A stretch of 59,454 nucleotides of DNA from positions 1-59,454 of the forward strand of contig DASWDU010000050.1 of the NCBI GenBank assembly GCA_036395115.1. Reading direction: 5' to 3'. The stretch is from Thermoplasmata archaeon. Lineage in GTDB: Archaea > Thermoplasmatota > Thermoplasmata > RBG-16-68-12. A model generated the notes under the pieces. The model ran no database searches and had not been told where the DNA came from. It saw nothing but the letters and a program-made list of their open reading frames with translations. Both the position numbers and the translations under genes were made by a program. Shown here piece after piece: positions 40,195 through 48,788 of the stretch. Position 1 is the first letter of the stretch, and the number at the start of each line of letters is the position of its first letter.

Positions 40195-41024
40195 CAGATC
40201 CCCTCCGGCCCGAAATCGTCCTCCGACGGGGGCGGTTCTTCCGAAGGAGGCGGAGGCGGCACGGGCGGCGACTCCTTGAGGATGTCCTCGAGCGTGACGG
40301 AATACCGGCGGCGGAGCGCGTCGCGCTGCAACTCGTAAATCCGATGGGTGGCGCCGATCGACAGGTCCATCGCCTTCTGGAACTCGTCGTAGGTCAGGTG
40401 GCCGTCCATCTGCAGGAGCACGATCTCCCCCGTGCGGGGCACGATCGCCATGGGGCAGTCCGCGTCTCCGAAGTTGTCCTCCTCCTTGTTGAGATCGACG
40501 CACACGACCCCTTCGATCTTCCCGGAAGCGCACGAGGCGACGAGGTCCCGCATCGGCACGCCGGCATCGGCGAGCGCGACGCTCGCCGCGCTGAGACCGG
40601 CGCATCGCGTGCCGGCGTCGGCTTGGAGCACCTCAATGAAGATGTCGACGGACGTCCGGGGGAACTGCTCCGAGAAGACGACGGAGGCGAAGGCCTCCGA
40701 GATGATCTTGGAGATCTCGACGGACCGCCGATCCGGCCCGGGCCGTTTCCGGTCGGAGACGCTGAACGGCGCCATGTTGTAGCGGCACTGGACGAGCGCC
40801 CGCGCGGGATCCTGGAGGTGCCGCGGGTGCGCCTCCCGCGGCCCGTAGACGGCGGCCAAGATCTTGTTCCCGCCCCACTCCATGTACGCGGACCCGTCGG
40901 CGCGCTGCAGCACGCCCGCCTCGATCCGAATCGGCCGCAACTCGTCGGACTTCCGACCGTCGAGCCGTCGGCCCGACGCGTCCATCAGTTTGACTTCCTT
41001 CTCGATGTGCTCGATGTCTTCCAT
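40194..41024 (-). CDS. rrp41: Exosome complex exonuclease Rrp41
   Basis: 276 residues, catalytic RNase PH-like subunit, phosphorolytic 3'-5' exonuclease. [48 protein letters not shown], the phosphate-site region [20 protein letters not shown], and [20 protein letters not shown] follow the family order. The C-terminus is an unusual proline- and glutamate-rich tail of about 30 residues. Starts 14 bases after rrp4. Confidence 0.95.
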   Translation of the reverse strand: MEDIEHIEKEVKLMDASGRRLDGRKSDELRPIRIEAGVLQRADGSAYMEWGGNKILAAVYGPREAHPRHLQDPARALVQCRYNMAPFSVSDRKRPGPDRRSVEISKIISEAFASVVFSEQFPRTSVDIFIEVLQADAGTRCAGLSAASVALADAGVPMRDLVASCASGKIEGVVCVDLNKEEDNFGDADCPMAIVPRTGEIVLLQMDGHLTYDEFQKAMDLSIGATHRIYELQRDALRRRYSVTLEDILKESPPVPPPPPSEEPPPSEDDFGPEGI

Positions 41025-41038
41025 GGAAACCCCGTTCC

Positions 41039-41737
41039 TCACGAGGGCCCCGGCCCTCGCCCTTCGCGCGTCGCACGTTCGATCAGTTCCCGCACGGCCT
41101 CCGTCAGCCCGAGGGCCTGCGCCCGCTCCTCGATGAGCCGGATCGCCATCGCGGCGATGGCGGTTTCGCGATCCGTCCCGTCGAGCCAGATCCGGCCGTT
41201 CTGCCCGACGTAGATGCTGCAGTTCGTGAGGTCCTTGATCAGGGAGACCATGCTCCCCTGTTTCCCAATCACCCGCGGCACCTTCGTCGGAGAGACCTCG
41301 ATTAGGATGCCACCGTTCAGTCTGCGTGCCTCGTGTTCCTGCATCGTCAGCTGGACCCGCTTGATCTCGTCGACGCTCAGGACGTGGCACATGATGACGT
41401 CCCCGACCTTCAGGTACCGGGCCGTGTCCCCGAACTCGACCCGCCACGGCGACTCCGTCGCGTGGAGCGGGGCCGGATATGGGGAGTTGATGTCGACGAG
41501 CCAGTGGGACGGACCTTGGTCGGTCACCTCGCCGATCACGGCGTCGCCCCGCAGGGGGATGTACCGTCCGTTCAGCGGGATGACACTGACGCGGCCCTCG
41601 CTCTCGTTCCGGATGCCCAGTTGCGACGCGAAAATCTCTCCGCCCTCGATGTAGGTACCGGGACCCGGCTTCAACCCGGGGCGGCCGACGGCTTCGCCGG
41701 GAATGACGAGCTGACGAAGCGAATCACTACCCTGCAT
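41039..41737 (-). CDS. rrp4: Exosome RNA-binding cap subunit Rrp4
   Basis: 232 residues. N-terminal domain with [21 protein letters not shown]1 domain ([29 protein letters not shown]...[14 protein letters not shown]) and KH domain ([20 protein letters not shown] with the GxxG-type IGKQG). It caps the exosome ring and guides RNA. ATG 41737 is chosen because it starts near the conserved part. It is the first exosome gene after an oppositely oriented VOC gene, so its promoter must lie within 41738-41892, probably at the ATATTTG box near 41857. Confidence 0.94.
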   Translation of the reverse strand: MQGSDSLRQLVIPGEAVGRPGLKPGPGTYIEGGEIFASQLGIRNESEGRVSVIPLNGRYIPLRGDAVIGEVTDQGPSHWLVDINSPYPAPLHATESPWRVEFGDTARYLKVGDVIMCHVLSVDEIKRVQLTMQEHEARRLNGGILIEVSPTKVPRVIGKQGSMVSLIKDLTNCSIYVGQNGRIWLDGTDRETAIAAMAIRLIEERAQALGLTEAVRELIERATREGRGPGPS

Positions 41738-41892
41738 TGGTGTTTCTCTCTCACGCAGCGCGTCGAAACGGAGGCGGCTACTTGAGGCTTCCGGTCTCCC
41801 GGCCGCGCCCACAACGCCCGTCGGTGACGCATCCGGACGGCGTCCTCCGCAGGTTCAAATATCGCCCCTTAACTGGGCCTCGTAGATTCGCC

Positions 41893-42267
41893 GTGATCGT
41901 TAACGTCCGATACATGGTCAACGACGTCGACGCGGCCGTCGCCTTCTACACGACGCACTTCGGTTTCAAGCTCCTCTCGAACGCCGCTCCGGCATTCGCC
42001 GATGTCACCCGTGGCGACTTGCGGCTCCTCCTCAGCGGGCCCACGAGTTCCGCGGGACGCCCGATGCCCGATGGCCGCGTACCGAGTGCGGGCGGCTGGA
42101 ACCGGATTCAACTCATCGTGGACGATATCGCGGCGGAAGTCGAGCGCCTTCGCGCGGCGGGGTTGCGGTTCCGCAACAATATCGTCACCGGCCCTGGGGG
42201 TTCCCAAATCTTGATCGATGATCCCTCGGGCAACGCGATCGAACTGTTCCAGCCCGCGCGGCGATGA
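41893..42267 (+). CDS. Glyoxalase/VOC superfamily protein
   Basis: 124 residues of the vicinal oxygen chelate fold: VNVRYMVNDVDAAVAFYTTHFGFKL at the N-terminus and RFRNNIVTGPGGSQILIDDPSGNAIELFQ at the C-terminus. The Glu of IELFQ is the usual C-terminal metal ligand. The role may be antibiotic resistance-like, dioxygenase or other; it cannot be told. GTG 41893 lies 23 bases after CTTAAC (41868-41873), a leaderless start. It points against all its neighbours, splitting SBDS from rrp4, and is likely an insertion into the conserved gene order. Confidence 0.85.
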   Translation: MIVNVRYMVNDVDAAVAFYTTHFGFKLLSNAAPAFADVTRGDLRLLLSGPTSSAGRPMPDGRVPSAGGWNRIQLIVDDIAAEVERLRAAGLRFRNNIVTGPGGSQILIDDPSGNAIELFQPARR

Positions 42268-42308
42268 ACGCATCCCGCGGCGGGGCCGTCCGGCGTCGAT
42301 AGACGTGG

Positions 42309-43049
42309 CTAGACGCGCTGGTCCGCCTTCATGATTCGTGTCTCGACGTTCCCTTTCGTCTTCGCGTTCAGTCGTTCGAGGAACTCCGTCTGCATCCCCG
42401 CAGGCATCTCGACGACGCCGATCCACGCGCCGCTTGGAGACCACTCCTCCTTCACGATTGTTCCGAACGACTTGATGTCCCCGTAGCTCTTCGCGCTATC
42501 CTCCGCGCTCAGCTTGACGGCGATTCGGACTTTCTCGAAGCGGATCGGAATCAGGGGCCGCAAGGCGTCGAGGACTTCCTTCACCTGCTCCTCGATCCCC
42601 TTGAACGGGTCCACATGGACCTTCGCCTCCTCCATCGCGTTCTCGATCCGTTGCGGCGGATGTGGCGCGCCGGTCTGCGGGTTGATCGCGTTCGCCGCGA
42701 TGTACTGGACGATCTGCTTGCGCTTTGCCTCGAGCATCTGGCGGCGCTGCTCCGTGGTCAGCTGGATCTCGCCGCGCTGGATGATCTGCTTGGCGACGGC
42801 GAGGGGCTCCGTCGTCCCGAAGAACTCGGTCATCTTCTCCTCGGACGCCTTCGACCCCTTGTGCGCATCCCGGAAGATTTCGTCGATCGCGAGTTCCCCG
42901 AGGAGGTCGACCTCTTTGCCGTCCCGGATCCGCTGGACCGCATCCGGCTTGACGAGGACCTCGAACTTCTCGCCCGCCTTTTCGACCCGGGCGATGACGT
43001 ACTCCTTGAAGATGTCGTCGCGACGGTCCGATCGCAGCTCCTTGGGCAT
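42309..43049 (-). CDS. sdo1: Ribosome maturation protein SBDS/Sdo1
   Basis: 246 residues with the three SBDS domains. [20 protein letters not shown] and [20 protein letters not shown] (FYSH domain), a helical middle ([36 protein letters not shown]) and a C-terminal ferredoxin-like domain. Sdo1 promotes release of the anti-association factor aIF6 from the large subunit. Starts 8 bases after psmA. Confidence 0.95.
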   Translation of the reverse strand: MPKELRSDRRDDIFKEYVIARVEKAGEKFEVLVKPDAVQRIRDGKEVDLLGELAIDEIFRDAHKGSKASEEKMTEFFGTTEPLAVAKQIIQRGEIQLTTEQRRQMLEAKRKQIVQYIAANAINPQTGAPHPPQRIENAMEEAKVHVDPFKGIEEQVKEVLDALRPLIPIRFEKVRIAVKLSAEDSAKSYGDIKSFGTIVKEEWSPSGAWIGVVEMPAGMQTEFLERLNAKTKGNVETRIMKADQRV

Positions 43050-43057
43050 GACCTCGC

Positions 43058-43783
43058 CTAGGACGCGGTCGGCATCCGCGACAGGTACTGTCCGACCTCG
43101 GCTTCGGAGAGCCGCCGGAACCGCTCGCCCTCGACGATGATCCCGACCTCGATCGCGCGGGCATCGAGCTTCTCGCCTTCGGACGCCTTCTGCAGGGCCT
43201 GGAGACCCAGGACCATCACATCGTCCTGGTTCATCCCCTCCTTGTACTTCTCTTCGAGGAGCTCCATGACCGCCTGGCGGCCCTGGCCGATGCTGTCCGC
43301 CTTGTACGACATGAGCGCTCCGCTCGGGTCGGTCTCGAAAAGATGGGTCCCGAGGTCGTCCACACCGGCGACGAGGAGGGCGGTCCCGAACGGCCGGACG
43401 CCGCCGTATTGCGTGTAGTTCTGCTTGTAATCGCAGATCCGCTTGACGAGCAGGTCGACGCCGATCCGCTCGCTGTACGTGACCTTGTTGATCTGCGCGA
43501 CGAGCCGCGCGTAGTCCACGAGCACCCGGGCGTCCGCCACGAGGCCCGAGGTCGCCGCGCCGACGTGCTCGTCGATCTGGAAGATCTTCTCGATCGACGA
43601 GGTCTCGACGAGCCGCGAGCCGATCTTCTTGTCCGCCATGAGGACAATCCCGTTCTTGAACTTCAGGCCGACCGTCGTGTTGCCGCGTGTGACCGCGACA
43701 CGAGCGTACTCCACCTGGAAGAGTCGTCCGTCGGGGCTGAAGACCGTGATTGCGCGGTCGTACGCCATCTGGCCCGGCTGCAT
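43058..43783 (-). CDS. psmA: Proteasome subunit alpha
   Basis: 241 residues of the outer-ring alpha subunit. [20 protein letters not shown] is the gate-forming N-terminus with the conserved [26 protein letters not shown] and [16 protein letters not shown] follow. TATA elements CTTAATAAG (about 43806) and CTTATAGG (about 43817) precede the ATG by 23-35 bases. First gene of the psmA-sdo1 part of the superoperon. Confidence 0.97.
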   Translation of the reverse strand: MQPGQMAYDRAITVFSPDGRLFQVEYARVAVTRGNTTVGLKFKNGIVLMADKKIGSRLVETSSIEKIFQIDEHVGAATSGLVADARVLVDYARLVAQINKVTYSERIGVDLLVKRICDYKQNYTQYGGVRPFGTALLVAGVDDLGTHLFETDPSGALMSYKADSIGQGRQAVMELLEEKYKEGMNQDDVMVLGLQALQKASEGEKLDARAIEVGIIVEGERFRRLSEAEVGQYLSRMPTAS

Positions 43784-43942
43784 AACGTCCCTCTTCGCCG
43801 CTTATTAAGCCGTCCTATAAGGATTTTGGCTTTCGTTAGACGAAGCTCGAAACACTTGCGGCGACGGAACGACATTGACGGTTATAGGGCTCACCACCAC
43901 TGTGAATCGGCGGCGATCGTCCCGACTTTGCCCTGCGCCGAA

Positions 43943-44224
43943 TCAAAGGTACTTCGCGCTCGCCCGCCGAATCGTGCCGGATGTGCCGAGGGTCGTCACT
44001 CGGACCGGCTCGCCGGCAATCGCCGTGACGGTCTGGAGCGCGCGAATCGCCCGGTCCTTCCGGAGGTTCGTCGATCGCACGAGACCCAACGGGCTCTCGA
44101 AGGAGACGAGCCACAGGGGCTCCGATGCATCGCGGAGCGCCGCCACGACCTCACGCCGGCTGAAGGCTCGGGCTCCATCCACTCGGAAGGCGATGTAGCG
44201 GTACCGCGGGCGTCGCGTGCTCAC
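43943..44224 (-). CDS. rnp2: RNase P protein component 2 (Pop5)
   Basis: 93 residues. RRPRYRYIAFRVDGARAFSRRE, then VVAALRDASEPLWLVSFES, KDRAIRALQTVTAIAGEPVRV and TTLGTSGTIRRASAKYL fit archaeal Pop5, which helps fold the catalytic RNA. GTG 44224 has a pyrimidine-rich CCTTTTTCCC box about 26 bases upstream. Pop5 beside psmA is the standard archaeal order, but the usual Rpp30 gene is not next to it; FtsZ is upstream instead. Confidence 0.88.
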   Translation of the reverse strand: MSTRRPRYRYIAFRVDGARAFSRREVVAALRDASEPLWLVSFESPLGLVRSTNLRKDRAIRALQTVTAIAGEPVRVTTLGTSGTIRRASAKYL

Positions 44225-44277
44225 GCGCGCGCCAACGAAGGGAAAGGGAAAAAGGTTGGGGACAAAAAGGGAGGAGG

Positions 44278-45417
44278 TCAGCGTACTTCGTCCACTTCGG
44301 CGGATGTCCGCACGGGTCCCGTGTAGACCTCCTTGCCGAGGAGGGACTTCGACTTGACGCCGGTGATCACGAGGAGCACGCGGACGGTGTGGTCCAGATC
44401 GTCCTCGACGGAGCAACCCCAAATGATCCGCGCCTGCGGGTTGATTTTCTCTCCGACGACCTCTGCCGCCTTCTCGGCCTCGGAGACGGTCAGGTCGGGA
44501 CCGCCGACGACGCGCACGAGCGCGCCGCGGGCGTGGGTCAGGTCGACCTCGCCGAGCAACGGCGACTCGAGCGCCTCGTTGATTGCGTACTCGATCCGAT
44601 CGCGCTCTTCCTCGCTCTCGCCGATCCCGATCATCGCGACGCCGCCGCCTTTCATAATCGTCATCAGATCCGCGTAGTCCAGGTTGACGAGGCCCGGCTT
44701 CGTGATGATCTCCGTCATGCCCTTAATCGACTGCATGAGGATCTCGTCGGCGACCTTGAACGCCGCGTTGATCGGCAGGCGGGGCACGAGCTCGAGTAGC
44801 TTGTCGTTGTAGATGACAATCGTCGTGTCGCAGAATTTTCGGAGCTTGTCCAGGCCCGCCTCCGCGTTCTCCATCCGGATACGGCCTTCCGACTTGAACG
44901 GCATCGTGACGACGCCCATCGTGAGCGCGCCCTCCTCCTTGCCGACGCGCGCGACGTACTGCGCCGAGCCGGTCCCGGTCCCGCCGCCCATGCCCGCCGT
45001 GATGAACACGACGTGGGCGCCGCGGATGAAGTCCCGGATCTCCTCTTCGCTCTCGTGCGCGGCTTGCTCCCCGACCTCCGGGAGCGCTCCCGCTCCGAGG
45101 CCCTTCGTCAGGCGCTTGCCGATGAGGATCTTCTTCGGGGCTCGGACGGACAGCAGGTGCTTCGCATCCGTGTTCACGGCGCACAGCTGCGCGCCGCTGA
45201 TGCCGGCCTCGCTGCACCGGTTGATCGTGTTCGAACCGCCGCCGCCGCAGCCGACGATCTTGATCGAGACGTTGATCGATTCGACGATCTTCTCAATCTC
45301 TTCGTCGTCGCCGGACTTGGACTTGTCCGGCGCCTTCGTGGCTTTCGCGGCCTCGCGCTCTTCCTTTTCCTCGGCTTCCTGGTGTCGGGCCAAGGCTTCG
45401 TTCAGAAGCGATTTCAT
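44278..45417 (-). CDS. ftsZ: Cell division protein FtsZ
   Basis: 379 residues, tubulin-like GTPase. The GTP loop starts [17 protein letters not shown] (about 53-69), the tubulin signature GGGTGTGSA is at 144-152, and the T7 loop region [12 protein letters not shown] supplies the catalytic aspartate. An N-terminal extension of about 45 residues is highly charged ([19 protein letters not shown]). A TATA (CTTTAAAT, around 45471) lies about 54 bases upstream, with a purine-rich leader. Two KaiC-like genes follow upstream on the same strand after 127 bases. Confidence 0.97.
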   Translation of the reverse strand: MKSLLNEALARHQEAEEKEEREAAKATKAPDKSKSGDDEEIEKIVESINVSIKIVGCGGGGSNTINRCSEAGISGAQLCAVNTDAKHLLSVRAPKKILIGKRLTKGLGAGALPEVGEQAAHESEEEIRDFIRGAHVVFITAGMGGGTGTGSAQYVARVGKEEGALTMGVVTMPFKSEGRIRMENAEAGLDKLRKFCDTTIVIYNDKLLELVPRLPINAAFKVADEILMQSIKGMTEIITKPGLVNLDYADLMTIMKGGGVAMIGIGESEEERDRIEYAINEALESPLLGEVDLTHARGALVRVVGGPDLTVSEAEKAAEVVGEKINPQARIIWGCSVEDDLDHTVRVLLVITGVKSKSLLGKEVYTGPVRTSAEVDEVR

Positions 45418-45544
45418 CGTGCCATCCCATCCCGATGGAGTCTGATGGCGGCGAATCCTACTAGGGCTATTTAAAGATAGTCATACATTCGTCAGACAAA
45501 ACAGGCTTTGACATCCGCCGCGGAGCCGCCGCGCGCGCGGCCGC

Positions 45545-46327
45545 CTACGTCGACATCGAGGGATTCGCCGCGGAGTTCACGACGATCCCGGAGTTGGTGA
45601 TGTCGAAAGGGAAGACGACCTCGTCGTGGGACGAACCTTTGTACTTCTCGACGGAGACGAATCGCTTGATGCCGGTCTCGTCCCGGAGCTTGTGGAGCCG
45701 GAACTCGCCGCGGGCCAGGAACGACTCCGGGGGGACGTCTCCCTCCTCGGGGAGCTCGAGTGTCAGGAGAGACGTGACCTTCGACTCCGCGAGGTACCGC
45801 ATGAACGACTGCGTCGTGAGCACCGTCTCGAACTCCCGCATGCAGAAGTACTTCAGCGCGGTGATCGAGTCGATCACGACGCGCTCGTAGTTCTTCTTGA
45901 TCAGGAGGTTCTTGAGGAGCTGTTGCAGCGAATGGACAGTGACCTCCTTGCTCTCGAAATCCGGCGTCTTCCGGATGCGCTCGCCGATCGCGCGCATCTT
46001 GATCGGCTCCTCTTCCGTGCTGATCTCGAGCAGGGGCGTCGGCTCGAAGCGTCGGATGTCGGAGTTCGCGTCGAGCACATCGAGGTCGTCGAGGTTCCAG
46101 CGAAACGCCCGCATGTTGATCTTCAGCTCGTTCGGCGGCTCCTCGAGGGCGACGAAGAGACAGCGCTCCCCGCCTTCGAGGCCTTCGCGAAGGAATTGCA
46201 CCGAGAGGATCGTCTTCCCGGATCCGGGCGAGCCAGAGAGAATGTAGGGCCGCCCGGGGACGAGGCCTCCGTGGAGCATCTTGTCGAGTCCGGAGACGCC
46301 CGTGCGAATCTTCGCGGCGCTGGTCAC
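45545..46327 (-). CDS. KaiC-like ATPase, second of a pair
   Basis: 260 residues, single KaiC domain. RTGVSGLDKMLHGGLVPGRP, Walker A GSPGSGKT (32-39), catalytic glutamates in FVALEEPPNEL, Walker B RVVIDSITAL. The central region (RIRKTPDFESKEVTVHSLQQ) replaces the short loop seen in the KaiC gene at 13222. Its ATG overlaps the stop of the upstream KaiC gene by 4 bases, so the two are coupled and likely form mixed or paired rings. Its role is unknown. Confidence 0.88.
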   Translation of the reverse strand: MTSAAKIRTGVSGLDKMLHGGLVPGRPYILSGSPGSGKTILSVQFLREGLEGGERCLFVALEEPPNELKINMRAFRWNLDDLDVLDANSDIRRFEPTPLLEISTEEEPIKMRAIGERIRKTPDFESKEVTVHSLQQLLKNLLIKKNYERVVIDSITALKYFCMREFETVLTTQSFMRYLAESKVTSLLTLELPEEGDVPPESFLARGEFRLHKLRDETGIKRFVSVEKYKGSSHDEVVFPFDITNSGIVVNSAANPSMST

Positions 46328-47406
46328 CGGATCACCGGCGGCCGCGGCGGCACTGTCGGGGTCGGCGGGGGCGGCGCCGACCCGACGCGCTCCTTCAGCG
46401 AGGAATCGCAGGACAGGGCGATCTTCATCGCCTTCTGGTAGTTGCGCCGCTGGAACGCCAGCATCGCGCGCGAGAGTGCAACTTCGACATCCCGAACCGC
46501 GATCTGCCGGCGGTGCGCTTCCTCGATCCCCCGCATCACGGACTCGATGACGTTCGAGACCTCATCGATGATGCGCGTCTCGAGCAACGATTCGCCCGGT
46601 TTCGGACCCGACACCGACTCGCGGGACTGAGGCGTTGGGTCGAGGGAGACGGCCATTCCCTTATCGGTGATGGCGACGGGACGCATGCGGTCGTCGAACG
46701 ACGATCCCCGGAACTTCTCGATCGAGATCGCGCGGCGAATGACGCTTCCGTCGAGCCACTTGTGCAGGCGGATTTCCCCGCGCGAGAGGAAGAACTCCGT
46801 CTCCAGCGCCTTTCGGTCCAGGTGCTCGGACACAATGATCGTGGTCGCCTCGAGCTCGGAGAGGAATCGGAGGAACGACTGGATCAGGATGCGGCTGTCC
46901 TCGCCATGCATCGAGAACATCTTCAGGGCCGTCATCGAGTCGATGACGATCCGCTTGTACCGCTGTTTCGTCCGCTCCAGGTGCTGGGCGAACTCCTGCT
47001 TGATCATCTTCTGCACGCTGTGTACCGTCACCTCGAGGGCGCGCACCACGGAAGACTGCCGGATGTCCGTGACTTGTTCCATGTCGCGGACGTCGAGGGA
47101 AGTGCCGACGTCAATCACGGAGCGGGTGCGCTTGTGCGCGCGCACATCCGGAGTCGCGTCGAGGATCTTGAGGCGGTCCATGTTCCAGCCGAACACGGCC
47201 ATGTTCGACTTGACCTCGATCGGAGGCTCGTCGAGCGTGACGAGGAGGCACGGTTCCTGCGCATGGAGGCCCTCTAGAAGGAAGTGGGCCGAGAGGATCG
47301 TCTTGCCGCTCCCCGTGGGGCCCGACACGACGTACGGCCGGGCGGGCAAGAGTCCCCCGCTCAGCATCGTGTCGAGGCCGGCCACGCCTGTCTTGATGCG
47401 ATCCAT
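46324..47406 (-). CDS. KaiC-like ATPase with C-terminal helical and proline-rich tail
   Basis: 360 residues. KTGVAGLDTMLSGGLLPARP, Walker A GPTGSGKT (29-36), LLVTLDEPPIEV (first catalytic Glu replaced by Asp), Walker B RIVIDSMTAL. It shares with the downstream paralog the VTVHSVQKMIKQ and RGEIRLHKW segments. The last 100 residues add a predicted helix (EVSNVIESVMRGIEEAHRRQ) and a proline-rich end (APPPPTPTVPPRPP). GTTTATCC near 47449 provides a promoter about 43 bases upstream. It leads a two-gene unit; the D for E change suggests that its ATPase is modified. Confidence 0.88.
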   Translation of the reverse strand: MDRIKTGVAGLDTMLSGGLLPARPYVVSGPTGSGKTILSAHFLLEGLHAQEPCLLVTLDEPPIEVKSNMAVFGWNMDRLKILDATPDVRAHKRTRSVIDVGTSLDVRDMEQVTDIRQSSVVRALEVTVHSVQKMIKQEFAQHLERTKQRYKRIVIDSMTALKMFSMHGEDSRILIQSFLRFLSELEATTIIVSEHLDRKALETEFFLSRGEIRLHKWLDGSVIRRAISIEKFRGSSFDDRMRPVAITDKGMAVSLDPTPQSRESVSGPKPGESLLETRIIDEVSNVIESVMRGIEEAHRRQIAVRDVEVALSRAMLAFQRRNYQKAMKIALSCDSSLKERVGSAPPPPTPTVPPRPPVIR

Positions 47407-47584
47407 CGAAGGCCTGCCGCCAATCGAGCCACCCGGCCCATTCAGGATAAACGTTGCGTCGTGAGAATCAGCGCGCGCCAGAGACGGCCGGGCGTTGCGA
47501 CTGAGCGGGCGCGGAACAGCCGAAAGGAACCGCCGATCCGCCTCCGGCGCCTCGGAAGGCCGCTCCGCGTGCCGCGCGTCCCCA

Positions 47585-47721
47585 TAGCGGGGGATGGATG
47601 TCCCGGGCCGGAGGTCCGTCCTCGCGGCCCTTTTGAACCATCGATCTCCGGGTGTCTCACCGGGGACCTGGGAGTCCCGGGGTATGAGCCCGACGGGATA
47701 TCCTGGCTACCCCACCCCGCT
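47585..47721 (-). tRNA. Initiator tRNA-Met(CAU) with two introns
   Basis: Mature exons fold into an archaeal initiator tRNA: A1 start, AGCGGGG/CCCCGCT acceptor, GGG/CCC pairs in the anticodon stem, loop CTCATA-A with CAT anticodon, T arm GATGG-TTCAAAT-CCATC, discriminator A. Exons are 47721-47683, 47653-47632 and 47598-47585 (75 bases). Intron 1 (47654-47682, 29 bases) is at 37/38 with a canonical bulge-helix-bulge: CTCA pairs TGAG, bulges TA^C and AC^A. Intron 2 (47599-47631, 33 bases) interrupts the T-loop at 59/60. It folds into GGGCCG/CGGCCC plus GAGG/CCTC and has a relaxed motif. CCA is not encoded. Confidence 0.92.
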
Positions 47722-47781
47722 TCATCTTCGGATCAATTCGCGGCCCGCGGAGGCGGTCGAGCGTCCGCATTGGGATGTGTC

Positions 47782-47790
47782 GGATAAACC
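47782..47790 (-). promoter_or_regulatory. Probable TATA box of the initiator tRNA
   Basis: GGTTTATCC on the minus strand, 61 bases before the first tRNA base. It would give a pre-tRNA leader of about 35-40 bases for RNase P to remove. No better TATA lies closer to the tRNA. Confidence 0.45.
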
Positions 47791-47802
47791 TATCGCGCGA
47801 TC

Positions 47803-48132
47803 TCAGAAAAACTTCCGGAACCGCGCGAGGTCTTCGAGGCTGCCTTTCAATTTGATCTTGCCCGTGGCATACGCCTTGAACGGACCAATCTCCCGCAGGA
47901 TCAGCGCGCGGAGCGTGTCCGCGTCCGTGAGGATCGTGATGTCCGCCTGGTCCACTCCGCCCTCGAGGAGTTCCGCGACCTTCGCATCCTTGACCGTGAA
48001 GTGATACTTCGTCCCGTCTTTCAGATCGATCATCACGGTCTTCGAGAGGTCGCCGAGCTCCGCCCGGAACGTGGGGTCCGATTCGGCCTTCGCGTTGAAC
48101 TTCTGGATCAGGCCCTCAAGCATCGCCCTCAT
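47803..48132 (-). CDS. SCP-2 sterol-transfer-family protein
   Basis: 109 residues. LIQKFNAKAESDPTFRAELG, VMIDLKDGTKYHFTVKDAKVAEL and ALILREIGPFKAYATGKIKLKGSLEDLARF are the SCP-2 lipid-binding fold. Archaeal members probably bind isoprenoid or fatty-acyl ligands, but the ligand is unknown. The ATG overlaps the RNase HII stop (ATGA), so they are coupled. The same frame extends upstream inside rnhB and is not real there. Confidence 0.88.
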   Translation of the reverse strand: MRAMLEGLIQKFNAKAESDPTFRAELGDLSKTVMIDLKDGTKYHFTVKDAKVAELLEGGVDQADITILTDADTLRALILREIGPFKAYATGKIKLKGSLEDLARFRKFF

Positions 48133-48785
48133 GACTTGCCCCCGCCGAACTCGTCGAGCTTCCGGTTGCGGGACTCCGAAATGAGGCGGCGGGCCGTGTC
48201 CCACGAGGCCCGCGTGTGCGGCGGCAGAGAACCGTGGTCCCTAATCCACTTTTCCAGGAAGGCGATCGTCACGGCGTCGTGGGAATATCCCGACCCGATC
48301 GGCACGCCGAACTCCTGTTCAATCAATCGCATCTCGCGATCGCGGCGCACCTTCGCCAGGATCGAGGCGGCGCTGACGACGGGGAAGAGCTCGTCGGCGT
48401 TGTGCTGCGACACGATCTCCACATGGACGGGCAGTTCCCGCTGCACCGCCTTCTTGAACTCAATCTCGTCGACGTCGGCCGCGTCGACGTACGCCGTCTC
48501 GGGCCGGAGCTTGTCGATCAGCTCGGCGAAGAGCTTCGCCTCGAAGTCGTTCAGGGACATCTCCGCCCGCATGACGTCGATCCGCTCCGCCGGGATCACG
48601 ATGAGCTCGTACCGCGCGACCTTCTCAATCTCCGGGGCCAGGACCTCCCGCCGTTCGGGCGTGAGCTTCTTCGAATCGCGGACGTTCATCTGCCGCAACG
48701 GCACGTCCGACTCGATCGCGACGCCGGCGACGATGAGGGGTCCGAGGACGGGACCGCGGCCCGCCTCGTCGACGCCCGCAATCAC
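48129..48785 (-). CDS. rnhB: Ribonuclease HII
   Basis: 218 residues. IAGVDEAGRGPVLGPLIVAG carries the first two catalytic acids D6-E7; RDSKKLTPERRE and AYVDAADVDEIEFKKAV contribute the third acid, and SILAKVRRDREM precedes the last. It removes RNA primers and misincorporated ribonucleotides. ATG 48785 lies 3 bases after the amidohydrolase stop, so the order amidohydrolase-rnhB-SCP-2 is one transcript. Confidence 0.95.
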   Translation of the reverse strand: MIAGVDEAGRGPVLGPLIVAGVAIESDVPLRQMNVRDSKKLTPERREVLAPEIEKVARYELIVIPAERIDVMRAEMSLNDFEAKLFAELIDKLRPETAYVDAADVDEIEFKKAVQRELPVHVEIVSQHNADELFPVVSAASILAKVRRDREMRLIEQEFGVPIGSGYSHDAVTIAFLEKWIRDHGSLPPHTRASWDTARRLISESRNRKLDEFGGGKS

Positions 48786-48788
48786 GGA

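Noticed and set aside
47600-47720. Initial suspicion of SRP or RNase P RNA because of dense GC hairpins
   Set aside because: The exons fold exactly into an initiator tRNA, and the extra hairpins are its two introns.
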